Assembly (NCBI GenBank): GCA_902779765.1 | Contig: CACZCQ010000004.1 | Coordinates: forward strand, 62,001 to 126,000 | From: an uncultured Bacteroidia bacterium | Lineage (GTDB): Bacteria > Bacteroidota > Bacteroidia > Bacteroidales > UBA932 | Direction of reading: 5' to 3' | Length of the DNA: 64,000 bases | Shown: positions 27,150 through 34,573 of the stretch, piece by piece | How positions within the stretch are numbered: position 1 is the first letter of the stretch | How the letters are laid out: each line of letters begins with the position of its first letter | The notes under the pieces: generated by a model | Database searches by the model: none | What the model saw: only the letters and a program-made list of their open reading frames with translations | What the model was told of the DNA's origin: nothing | Program-made: the position numbers and the translations under genes

Positions 27150-28409
27150 TTAATATGATGATTGTTTGATGATTCCAATGGTGGAGTCGGTGATGTAGAC
27201 ACCGTTCAGTCCCTGGCCTTCCTGGGCAGGGTCGCCGCAATAGTCATCCCCCGGCTGCCACTGCGAATGGACAGGCTGCGCGAATCCGCTCCATCCCCAG
27301 AAGTTGGCACCGTCAAGCGTCTTGCTCCGGACCATGTCGAAAATATGGGAATAATACCTGTCGCGGCAGGTCGTTGCCGCATTGCGGCTCTCCGAGAAGC
27401 CGTCACGGGGGAACCCGAATTCCTCGACCACGATGGGAAGCCCGAGCCTCAGGGCTACGAAGGCATGCTGGCTGACATATTCATCCGTCTTTGCAAGCGC
27501 CGCATCGAGGGTCTGCTCAAGGCTGTCCGCCTTAGCCCATCCCCAGTTATAAGGCCAGATATGTATGGTCATGTAATCGACTCCCGGAACCGTATTGACA
27601 CGTTCCACGAGTTCAGGGTCATTCTCGCATCCCATCAGGCCTTCATTCCCGGTCGACAGGAGATGGTTAGGATCCAGTTCCTTTATGATGCGTGCAGTCT
27701 CGGTCATCCAGCCGATGAACCCGTCGCGGATCACGGGATCGTCCGAGAAGCAGCGCGGCTCGTTACCGATCTGCCAGGAGAAAATGGCAGGATCGTCCTT
27801 GTAGGGCTTTCCTGTAATCGAATTGGTACGACCGACTATCGCGCGCACGTGATTATAAAAGAGTTCCTGGGCAGGCTGGCAAGTCTGGAACTTCCGCATC
27901 TGCTGCATGAAGGGCCAGTAGCCGTCAACGAGCGGAATCAGGGTCTTTTCGCCCGTGGCCCACTCGAGGTACTGGCCGTATCCTCCTGACCATTCCCAGG
28001 AATTGTTCAGATAGAGAACCGCCTGCATGTCCCTCTCGCCAAGCTCGACCATGAAGCGGTCAAGGCCTCTCAGGAGGGTGTCATTATACACTCCCGGGGC
28101 GGGCTGCAGGGTAGGATCGACGCGGGAGAAAACTCCGTCAGGGCCATCGCCGCCCACGAGTACACGCAGGTTGTCGATTCCCAGCGCCTTCAGGGTGTCG
28201 AGTTCCTTTTCAAGACGGTCGATGTCTCCCCCACGGCCTTCTGAAGCCAGTATGGGGCCATACCAGAAATTTGTCCCGACGTAATTGTAGACCTGCCCGT
28301 TACGGATAAAATGACCATCCTGTACCCGGACGAAATCCGCCTTATGGGTACAACCGGCAGCTATTAACAGAACGGCCGCCAGGGCGACCTTGATGATTGA
28401 ATCCTTCAT
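27150..28409 (-). CDS. GH5_7 beta-mannanase, lipoprotein; first gene of the PUL operon
   Basis: A 419-residue enzyme counted from ATG 28409 (MKDSIIKVALAAVLLIAAGC), because the promoter lies just upstream and a longer start at 28439 would fall inside it. Subfamily 7 features are YVGTNFWYGPILASEG near the N-terminus, the acid/base Glu217 in SWQIGNEPR, HIWPYNWGW, and the nucleophile Glu330 in VVEEFGFPRD. It hydrolyses beta-1,4-mannan or glucomannan. The residues after the lipid Cys (THKAD) are not acidic, so periplasmic anchoring is more likely than surface display. Being first in the operon is unusual, since susC often leads. Confidence 0.92.
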   Translation of the reverse strand: MKDSIIKVALAAVLLIAAGCTHKADFVRVQDGHFIRNGQVYNYVGTNFWYGPILASEGRGGDIDRLEKELDTLKALGIDNLRVLVGGDGPDGVFSRVDPTLQPAPGVYNDTLLRGLDRFMVELGERDMQAVLYLNNSWEWSGGYGQYLEWATGEKTLIPLVDGYWPFMQQMRKFQTCQPAQELFYNHVRAIVGRTNSITGKPYKDDPAIFSWQIGNEPRCFSDDPVIRDGFIGWMTETARIIKELDPNHLLSTGNEGLMGCENDPELVERVNTVPGVDYMTIHIWPYNWGWAKADSLEQTLDAALAKTDEYVSQHAFVALRLGLPIVVEEFGFPRDGFSESRNAATTCRDRYYSHIFDMVRSKTLDGANFWGWSGFAQPVHSQWQPGDDYCGDPAQEGQGLNGVYITDSTIGIIKQSSY

Positions 28410-28422
28410 GTTGGCCAAACAT

Positions 28423-28496
28423 AATAGTATCACTTGCAAAATTATTTGTATTAATCACTGACGACAAATACAAATTTATCAAATTATGATACTATT
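28423..28496. repeat. Two concentric inverted repeats at the PUL promoter (operator candidate)
   Basis: An outer pair reads AATAGTATCA at 28423-28432 and its exact reverse complement at 28487-28496. An inner pair reads ATTTGTATT at 28444-28452 and its exact reverse complement at 28467-28475. Both pairs share the same centre, 28459.5. The inner arms cover the -7 edge and the -33 element, and one outer arm lies on the expected transcription start. This looks like a binding site for a dimeric or tetrameric regulator. The AraC gene next door is the obvious candidate, though that link is inference. Confidence 0.6.
28437..28468 (-). promoter_or_regulatory. Promoter of the mannan PUL operon
   Basis: On the minus strand TTTG (28465-28468), a 20-bp spacer and TAATTTTG (28437-28444) match the Bacteroidota -33/-7 consensus exactly. 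Transcription should begin near 28430, giving a leader of about 20 bases before the GH5_7 start. A second -7-like box, TAAATTTG at 28471-28478, has no matching -33 element. Confidence 0.7.
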
Positions 28497-28505
28497 TTGA
28501 CCGCA

Positions 28506-29384
28506 TTACACGAAGATGCGCTTTTTCTTGAACAGGGTGCGGAAATCACGTGGGGTATAGCCCCTCTTGGACTTGAATATCCTGTTGAAATTCGAAAGGT
28601 TGTTGAAACCGCAGCTGTAGCAGATCTCGGATATGCTTTCAGTGGTGTCCACAAGCAGGCGGGCGGCATTCCCGAGTCGTATGTCGATGATATAGTCCAT
28701 AAGGGTCCTTCCGGTCCTGGCATGGAAGAAGCGGCTGAAAGCCGAAGGCGTCATACCTACCATGTTCGCGAGGTCCTCCAGACGCAGTTCCTCTGCGTAA
28801 TGGTCATTGACATACTGCTTTACCTTCATCACCCTGCGACTTTCCCTGTCCCTGACGGCCCTGGCGAACGAACTGCTCGCGAGGATACGGGAATCCTCGG
28901 CCTGGGACAGTTCATTGAGGATCTTCAGGAAATGGAGATACTGGTCGAAAGTCTCCTTCTCCGACGAGAGGCTGTCCAGCATGGAATACACTTTCATTAT
29001 AGTCCTCACCGAGAAGGAAAGGCCGTGGTCCGCCTTGGAAAGCATCTTCCTGATGGAGTCGAACTGGCTCTTGTTCAGCAGGTCCTCCGGGAAAATGTCA
29101 GGAGAGAACTGGATGGTTATCTCCCTTACATCAGCCTCAGTGCAGTTTCCCTGCTCCCAGGCATGTTCAAGTTCGTTTCCGGCCACCAGCGTAAGGTCAT
29201 AGGGACCGATTTCCTCGACGCTGTCCCCTACCACGCGGCGCACTCCCTTTCCGTTCTCGATGAAATTGAGTTCATATTCCCGGTGCGAATGCAGGGGAAA
29301 AAGGAACTCCGACTTGTGGCGTTCCACGATATAAAGGCAATCCTTGTCGGAAAGCGGAGTGATCTCTTTGAATACTGTACTCAT
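28506..29384 (-). CDS. AraC-family transcriptional regulator of the mannan PUL
   Basis: A 292-residue regulator. ATG 29384 is chosen because the longer frame (29417) runs into the promoter. The N-terminal half is a cupin-like sensor (HSHREYELNFIENGKGVRR). The C-terminal half (about 190-290) is the double helix-turn-helix domain: LRLEDLANMVGMTPSAFSRFF and the signature ICYSCGFNNLSNFNRIFKSKRGYTPRDFR. It has no membrane segment, so it senses a cytosolic ligand, perhaps a mannobiose-derived sugar (inference). It ends just upstream of the PUL promoter, facing the same way. PULs are more often controlled by hybrid two-component systems, SusR or ECF sigma factors. Confidence 0.9.
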   Translation of the reverse strand: MSTVFKEITPLSDKDCLYIVERHKSEFLFPLHSHREYELNFIENGKGVRRVVGDSVEEIGPYDLTLVAGNELEHAWEQGNCTEADVREITIQFSPDIFPEDLLNKSQFDSIRKMLSKADHGLSFSVRTIMKVYSMLDSLSSEKETFDQYLHFLKILNELSQAEDSRILASSSFARAVRDRESRRVMKVKQYVNDHYAEELRLEDLANMVGMTPSAFSRFFHARTGRTLMDYIIDIRLGNAARLLVDTTESISEICYSCGFNNLSNFNRIFKSKRGYTPRDFRTLFKKKRIFV

Positions 29385-29399
29385 CAGCCTGCTTTTGGG

Positions 29400-29432
29400 C
29401 AAAGATACAAAATACAATTACTAAAAAACCAA
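29400..29432 (-). promoter_or_regulatory. Promoter of the araC-type regulator gene
   Basis: Minus-strand TATCTTTG (29400-29407) matches the -7 consensus. TTGG at 29429-29432, 21 bp upstream, is an imperfect -33 element. The expected start leaves a leader of about ten bases before ATG 29384. Confidence 0.5.
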
Positions 29433-29469
29433 TTTTTGATACAATTTTTGCAATGCAGGGATAAGACAC

Positions 29470-29501
29470 AAAAAAGGCCTCCCGGAATCCGGAAGGCCTT
29501 T
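29470..29501 (-). terminator. Intrinsic terminator downstream of tRNA-Phe
   Basis: A 13-bp stem with one mismatch (arms 29473-29485 and 29489-29501, loop AAT) is followed on the minus strand by a run of T. It lies immediately 3' of the tRNA gene and also separates it from the regulator gene. Confidence 0.75.
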
Positions 29502-29509
29502 GGATGTTG

Positions 29510-29582
29510 TGGTGCTGGGAAGAATCGAACTGCCGACACATGGATTTTCAGTCCATTGCTCTACCATCTGAGCTACAGCACC
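29510..29582 (-). tRNA. tRNA-Phe (anticodon GAA)
   Basis: A 73-base cloverleaf on the minus strand. The acceptor stem GGTGCTG pairs with CAGCACC, and the D-arm reads GCTCAGATGGTAGAGC. The anticodon stem-loop is ATGGACTGAAAATCCAT with anticodon GAA, and the T-arm contains GTTCGATTC. The discriminator is A and the CCA end is not encoded. It has its own promoter and terminator. Confidence 0.97.
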
Positions 29583-29598
29583 GTTGTGTTTGGGATTG

Positions 29599-29629
29599 CA
29601 AATATAGGCAAAAATCCTCGCGATACAAA
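29599..29629 (-). promoter_or_regulatory. Promoter of tRNA-Phe
   Basis: Minus-strand TTTG at 29626-29629, a 19-bp spacer and TATATTTG at 29599-29606 match the Bacteroidota consensus fully. The mature tRNA 5' end is 17 bases downstream of the -7 box. Confidence 0.72.
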
Positions 29630-29651
29630 TTTTTTTTGGTAAATTCGCCTT

Positions 29652-31799
29652 ATGCCCGAACTGAGATACATACAGGTACTGCTCCCGCTCCGTCTGAAGT
29701 GGGAGCCTCTGTATTCATGCTCCCTGCCTGAAGGGGAAGAGATCCCTGTTGGCACGAGGGTAAGGGTCGAGTTCGCCGGGAAGGAATATGTGGGCGCTGT
29801 CACGGCCGAGGCGGCCAGGGAAGCAGCTCTCAGCATTGGAGAGAACAGGATAAAACCAATCATCGGATATGCAGACGGACTGGAACGCATAACCACGGAA
29901 GAGCTGGCTCTCTGGAGGCAGGTCGCCGATTATTATCTCTGCACAGCCGGAGAAGTATTCAAGGCGGCATATCCGCAGGGAAAGGTCGAGGAAGAAGAAA
30001 CCAAGGCAAGGATAAACGAACGGTTGAAACAACGCCTCGCCAGGAAGGAGGAACAGATCGCCAGGGCGCGCAAAGAGGAAACGAGGCTGCGGTATATCGA
30101 GGAAAGGGACAGGATCCTGGAAGAGATGTCCCTTCGACAAGCTCAGGGACCGGTCAATGAGCCTGTCGAAGGGCCTGAACTGTCTGATGCACAGAACGAT
30201 GCATATTCTAAGATCAAGAATGTATTCAAGTCCTGGAAGCCTGCCCTTCTGCGTGGCGTCACCGGTTCAGGAAAGACTGAGATTTACCTGAAGCTTGCCA
30301 GGGAGACCCTCGACAACGGCAGGAACGTTCTCTTCCTGGTACCGGAAATCGCCCTCAGCAGGCAACTTGAAGACAGGATAAGGGAATTCTTCCCCGAAGA
30401 GCTTCAGGTGGTCCACTCCGCCGAATCTGCTTCAAGGAGGGCCGAAGCCTCCTCTTTCATCCGGAGGAAACCATATCTGGTACTTGGAACCCGCAGTTCC
30501 GTCTTCCTTCCGCACAGGGACCTGGGTCTGGTGATAGTCGACGAAGAGCACGACCAGTCCTACAAGCAGGACAATCCGGCGCCAAGGTACAACGGACGCG
30601 AAGCGGCGATAATGCTCGGGAAGATATTCGGGGCAGACATCGTCCTCGGTTCAGCCACACCGTCACTGGAATCCTTATATAACTGTTCCGTAAGAAGATT
30701 CGGTCTCGTCGACCTCAACCGCAGATACTTCGACGCCGAAGACTCCGACGTCGAGATAATCGATACGATCGCCGAACGCAGGAAGAACGGGATGGTCGGA
30801 AGCTTCTCCAGGAAACTGATTGACAGGGTAAACGGGACGCTCAGGGATGGAGGACAGGTCGCCATACTCAGGGAGAGGCGATCGTATTCCACAATGCTGC
30901 AATGCCAGGAGTGCGGGGAAATCATCAAATGTCCGTCCTGCAACGCAGCTCTAAGCCTCCACAAAAAGGACGACGGAACCGAAAGGCTGGTCTGCCATTA
31001 CTGCGGCCGCGTATTTGAATATAAAGGGACTTGCAGCAAGTGCGGAGGCGCCCTCAGGCCTCTCGGTGCCGGCACGCAGAGAATCGAGGAGGAGGTCAAT
31101 ACACTTTTCCCTGGCGCAAGGGTAGCCAGGCTGGACAGCGACAGCGCAAGGAACCGCAAGCTGGAAACCGGGATAATCAAGGATTTCGCAGAAAGGAAGA
31201 TCGATATACTGGTTGGGACGAGGATGGTGGCGAAGGGATTCGATTTCAGCGGCCTGTCCCTGGTGGCAGTGCTGCAAGCCGATTCCCTGCTCGGGCAGCA
31301 GGATTACAGGGCGGACGAACAGGCACTCCAGCTTCTGGAACAGTTCCGCGGGAGATGTGGAAGACGTACCGAAAAAGGCTTGTTCGTGATCCAGACCTCC
31401 CAGCCTGACCACCCGGTGTATAGGAGCCTCCTGGGGGATTCCGGCGTGGAAGAGACGGTCACAACCCTTCTTGCTGAAAGGAAACTGTTCGGTTATCCCC
31501 CATACTCCAGGGTAATCAACGCAGTGGTTAAGGACTACAACCTGTCCCGTATCGGTCTGATGACCAGGGATCTCGCCGCCGCCTTGAAGGACTCCGGCAT
31601 GAAAGGCTGCAGGATAAAGGGCCCCTACTCCCCTGCCGTGGACAGGGTCGCCAGGGAATACATCCGGGTCATCCGGATCCTGCTTCCCAAGGACAGGTCG
31701 CTCTCGGTGAACAAGAAGTGTCTTTCAGACACTGTGGACTGGTTTGAAAAGGAACGGAAATATGTTGGTCACGTCTCCCTGGACGTCGATCCGGTTTGA
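29652..31799 (+). CDS. priA: Primosomal protein N' (replication restart helicase PriA)
   Basis: A 715-residue DEAH-type helicase that reloads the replisome at stalled forks. The N-terminal DNA-binding domain (1-110) precedes the Walker A motif RGVTGSGKTEIY (about 200-211) and the DEEH box (VDEEHDQSYKQD, near 297). A zinc-binding region with four Cys pairs (CQECG, CPSC, CHYCG, CSKCG; about 417-465) interrupts the helicase lobes, as expected. An unusual insertion near residues 160-175 (LRQAQGPVNEPVEGPE) is encoded by a palindromic repeat. It falls in the linker between the DNA-binding and helicase domains, so function is probably kept. Confidence 0.96.
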   Translation: MPELRYIQVLLPLRLKWEPLYSCSLPEGEEIPVGTRVRVEFAGKEYVGAVTAEAAREAALSIGENRIKPIIGYADGLERITTEELALWRQVADYYLCTAGEVFKAAYPQGKVEEEETKARINERLKQRLARKEEQIARARKEETRLRYIEERDRILEEMSLRQAQGPVNEPVEGPELSDAQNDAYSKIKNVFKSWKPALLRGVTGSGKTEIYLKLARETLDNGRNVLFLVPEIALSRQLEDRIREFFPEELQVVHSAESASRRAEASSFIRRKPYLVLGTRSSVFLPHRDLGLVIVDEEHDQSYKQDNPAPRYNGREAAIMLGKIFGADIVLGSATPSLESLYNCSVRRFGLVDLNRRYFDAEDSDVEIIDTIAERRKNGMVGSFSRKLIDRVNGTLRDGGQVAILRERRSYSTMLQCQECGEIIKCPSCNAALSLHKKDDGTERLVCHYCGRVFEYKGTCSKCGGALRPLGAGTQRIEEEVNTLFPGARVARLDSDSARNRKLETGIIKDFAERKIDILVGTRMVAKGFDFSGLSLVAVLQADSLLGQQDYRADEQALQLLEQFRGRCGRRTEKGLFVIQTSQPDHPVYRSLLGDSGVEETVTTLLAERKLFGYPPYSRVINAVVKDYNLSRIGLMTRDLAAALKDSGMKGCRIKGPYSPAVDRVAREYIRVIRILLPKDRSLSVNKKCLSDTVDWFEKERKYVGHVSLDVDPV
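30130..30173. repeat. Palindromic REP-like element inserted in frame within priA
   Basis: Arms at 30130-30145 (CCCTTCGACAAGCTCA) and 30158-30173 are inverted repeats with one mismatch and a 12-base loop. The first 23 bases recur exactly in murF at 45408-45430. The element is read through as part of PriA. Confidence 0.8.
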
Positions 31800-31825
31800 T
31801 AAGCGATTAATTTTAGCTACATTTG
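31795..31825 (+). promoter_or_regulatory. Promoter of the parA operon
   Basis: TTTG (31795-31798), a 19-bp spacer and TACATTTG (31818-31825) match the consensus. The -33 box overlaps the priA stop codon. The predicted leader before ATG 31848 is about 18 bases. Confidence 0.68.
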
Positions 31826-31847
31826 TAGTTTGAATATTATCCATGAC

Positions 31848-32621
31848 ATGGGAAAAGTCATAGCCATAGCCAATCAGAAAGGCGGTGTGGGAAAGACCAC
31901 AACCGCCATCAACCTTGCAGCCTCCCTCGCTGTCCTCGAGAAGAAGGTCCTCATCATCGATGCGGATCCCCAGGCGAACACCACGTCCGGCCTGAATTTT
32001 TCTCCTGACAACGACGAGAAAAGGACCATCTACGAGGTAATCATAGGGAAATTGGACATCAGGGACGCCTTGATCCAGACGGAGATCCCCGACCTACAGA
32101 TGATACCGTCCCACATCAACCTCGTCGGAGCGGAGATCGAGATGACCAATGAGGAGAACAGGGAGTCCTTCCTCAAGGAAAGGCTGGCACCGATACGCGA
32201 CGATTACGACTATATCATCATTGACTGCTCCCCCTCCCTCGGACTCATCACCATCAACGCGCTGACTGCAGCCGATTCGGTCATGATTCCGGTCCAGCCT
32301 GAGTTCTTCGCCCTCGAAGGGCTCGGCAAGCTCCTCCAGACGATCCGCCTGGTCCAGCACAAGATCAATCCCGAGCTTACCATAGAAGGTTTCGTGGTTA
32401 CGATGTTCGACGGCCGTACCAAGGTCCACGCCCAGGTCGTGAACGAACTAAGGGAGCATTTCAAGGATCTCGTCTTCAAGACGATAATCCAGAGGAGCAT
32501 CCGCCTGAGCGAAGCCCCTTCACACGGCAAGCCCATAATCCTCTACGACGTTGTCAGCAACGGTACTTCGAACTACATGAACCTCGCCAAGGAAGTCCTG
32601 GACAAGAACGAAAAACAGTAA
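31848..32621 (+). CDS. parA: Chromosome-partitioning ATPase ParA (Soj)
   Basis: A 257-residue deviant Walker ATPase. ATG 31848 is preferred to an in-frame TTG at 31830, which lies within a few bases of the predicted transcription start. It carries the deviant Walker A motif KGGVGKTTT, Walker A' (DADPQANTTSGL) and IIDCSPSLGLITINAL. With ParB it segregates the chromosome origin region. parB begins one base after the parA stop, so the two are translated together. I found no obvious parS site in the window. Confidence 0.96.
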   Translation: MGKVIAIANQKGGVGKTTTAINLAASLAVLEKKVLIIDADPQANTTSGLNFSPDNDEKRTIYEVIIGKLDIRDALIQTEIPDLQMIPSHINLVGAEIEMTNEENRESFLKERLAPIRDDYDYIIIDCSPSLGLITINALTAADSVMIPVQPEFFALEGLGKLLQTIRLVQHKINPELTIEGFVVTMFDGRTKVHAQVVNELREHFKDLVFKTIIQRSIRLSEAPSHGKPIILYDVVSNGTSNYMNLAKEVLDKNEKQ

Positions 32622-32622
32622 G

Positions 32623-33561
32623 ATGAGCAGCAACAAGCAGGAAAGCAGGCTGGGCAAAGGGCTCAGCGCCCTTCTGGGAGACATATCCATCAACGGCCCG
32701 GAAAGGAAGCCGGTAGGCTATATCAACAAGGAAATCGCTGGTGAGAAGCCTGTACAGGACTATGGAGACGTCCTGAGGATTCCTGCCGGCCTGATAGACC
32801 CCAATCCGTACCAGCCGAGGATGGCGTTCGACAGCGAGTCCCTCGAGGAACTGGCGGATTCGATACGCACCTTCGGACTGATCCAGCCGATTTCCGTCAG
32901 GAAGCAGCCGGACGGCAGGTACCAGATCATCAGCGGAGAACGCAGGTTCAGGGCATGCAGGCTTGCCGGCATGGATGTCATCCCAGCATATATCAGGGCT
33001 ACGGACAACCAGGGGATGCTGGAAATGGCCATAGTAGAGAACATCCAGAGGCAGGACCTGGACCCGATCGAAGTCGCAATGAGCTACCAGAGACTCATCG
33101 ACGAGTGCAACCTGACCCAGGAGAAGATGGCCCAGAGGGTCGGAAAGAAACGCGCTTCCATTGCAAACTACCTGAGGCTGCTCAAGCTTCCCGCCAAGGT
33201 CCAGCATGACCTCAAGTCCGGACTCCTGAGCACCGGGCATGCGAAAGTGCTCCTTGGAATAGAAGACCCTCATATCCAGGAACTTCTATGTGACCTTACG
33301 ATAAAGGAAGGACTCTCCGTACGGGATCTGGAAGCCAGGGTGCGCAAGCTTGGAGAAGACGGATGGAAGGCTCAGGCCACCCCCAGGCAGCAGGATCTTC
33401 CGGAGGATTATTACCGTATCCTCGAGCGCATCGGCAAGTTTTTTGATAACAGCATCAGTCTGAAACGCTCCGCTTCCGGTAAAGGGACAATGACCATCAG
33501 GTTCAACTCCGACGAAGAAGTTAGCAAGTTCCTCAAGGCACTTGAGGATTCCGGTATCTGA
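32623..33561 (+). CDS. parB: Chromosome-partitioning protein ParB (Spo0J)
   Basis: A 312-residue protein. The N-terminal CTPase/ParB domain (about 45-130) carries GERRFRA and ENIQRQDLDPIEVA. A helix-turn-helix (about 150-190, EKMAQRVGKKRASIANYLRL) reads parS DNA, and the C-terminal segment resembles the dimerisation domain. It lies between parA and the DUF5683 gene, an order conserved in Bacteroidales. Confidence 0.95.
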   Translation: MSSNKQESRLGKGLSALLGDISINGPERKPVGYINKEIAGEKPVQDYGDVLRIPAGLIDPNPYQPRMAFDSESLEELADSIRTFGLIQPISVRKQPDGRYQIISGERRFRACRLAGMDVIPAYIRATDNQGMLEMAIVENIQRQDLDPIEVAMSYQRLIDECNLTQEKMAQRVGKKRASIANYLRLLKLPAKVQHDLKSGLLSTGHAKVLLGIEDPHIQELLCDLTIKEGLSVRDLEARVRKLGEDGWKAQATPRQQDLPEDYYRILERIGKFFDNSISLKRSASGKGTMTIRFNSDEEVSKFLKALEDSGI

Positions 33562-33569
33562 TTTAAGTA

Positions 33570-34559
33570 ATGAAGCACCTGGTTCAAAGGATATTTCTGA
33601 TTCTGGCCTTCACGGCCGCTTTTTCCACTGGCTTGAGAGCCCAGTTCAAGGAAGAAGCGTTCAACCAGAGCTACAACAACCAGGCTGATTCACTTGCATC
33701 CAGGGATTCCGTCGACCAGATGTGGTCTTTCAAGGAATTCTTCCACGGAGTGGCAAAACACGACAGCACCCTGAAGATTGGCTCGATGTTCGCCGGTTCG
33801 ACGGTGTTCGTCGGTGCGGAACAGTTCTACAACAGGCAATACTGGAAACTTCCCATCATCTATGGCGGCCTCGGAGCCACCTTGGGGATGGGGTTCAAGT
33901 ACAACCATCAGTACAAGGTCTCCAAGAGTGCTTATGAAGCCGCGCTTGAAGCCGATCCGGAGACCACGTTGACTCCGGATGAGGATGCGAAACGCATGGC
34001 CACCTACATGTTCGCCGGAGCCGGCCTCATTTACTGGGGTTCGCTGATGGACGGTATAGTCAACTACAAGAAAGACATAAAGGGACAGGCCGGAAAGGCC
34101 ACCATATACTCCATCCTTCTGCCCGGTCTCGGCCAGGCATACAACGGCGAGTATTGGAAAATCCCCATATACTGGGGAGCCATGGTGGGATCGTACCACT
34201 ACTGGGCTACCAACAATACCAATTACAAGAGATACAAGAGGATACACAATGAAGCCACGGCCGAGGACAGCACTTACGAAGGCTTGATACCGGCCGAAAG
34301 GGCACTGTATTACCGTAATGTGTTCAGGCGGTTCAGGGACTATTCCATGGTCGCGCTGATAGGCAGTTATCTGTTGCAGGTCATCGATGCCAACGTCTTC
34401 GCATATATGCAGGACTTCGAAGTCAGCAGCGACCTCAGCATGAAGGTATCGCCCACCATAATCACTACGGATAACCAATATGCCCTGTCCACTCCCGGAA
34501 CCGGCTATGGGTTGACGGGAAACAACGCATTCGGCTTCAAGATCGGGCTTACATTTTAA
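33570..34559 (+). CDS. DUF5683 family membrane/envelope protein
   Basis: A 329-residue protein with a signal peptide (MKHLVQRIFLILAFTAAFSTGLRAQ). Several Gly- and aromatic-rich segments (SILLPGLGQAYNGEYWKIPIYWG) mark the DUF5683 family. The domain usually follows parB and precedes mltD in Bacteroidales, as here. Its function is not known. Two or three hydrophobic stretches could be membrane helices. The C-terminus (NAFGFKIGLTF) ends in Phe like outer-membrane proteins, so the location is uncertain. Confidence 0.82.
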   Translation: MKHLVQRIFLILAFTAAFSTGLRAQFKEEAFNQSYNNQADSLASRDSVDQMWSFKEFFHGVAKHDSTLKIGSMFAGSTVFVGAEQFYNRQYWKLPIIYGGLGATLGMGFKYNHQYKVSKSAYEAALEADPETTLTPDEDAKRMATYMFAGAGLIYWGSLMDGIVNYKKDIKGQAGKATIYSILLPGLGQAYNGEYWKIPIYWGAMVGSYHYWATNNTNYKRYKRIHNEATAEDSTYEGLIPAERALYYRNVFRRFRDYSMVALIGSYLLQVIDANVFAYMQDFEVSSDLSMKVSPTIITTDNQYALSTPGTGYGLTGNNAFGFKIGLTF

Positions 34560-34573
34560 TACTCAGTCAACGG

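Noticed and set aside
28471-28478. TAAATTTG as the PUL -7 box
   Set aside because: It matches the -7 consensus, but no TTTG lies 19-21 bp upstream, whereas the box at 28437-28444 has one.
31795-33561. Replication origin next to parAB
   Set aside because: No dnaA, DnaA-box cluster or parS palindrome is visible here.
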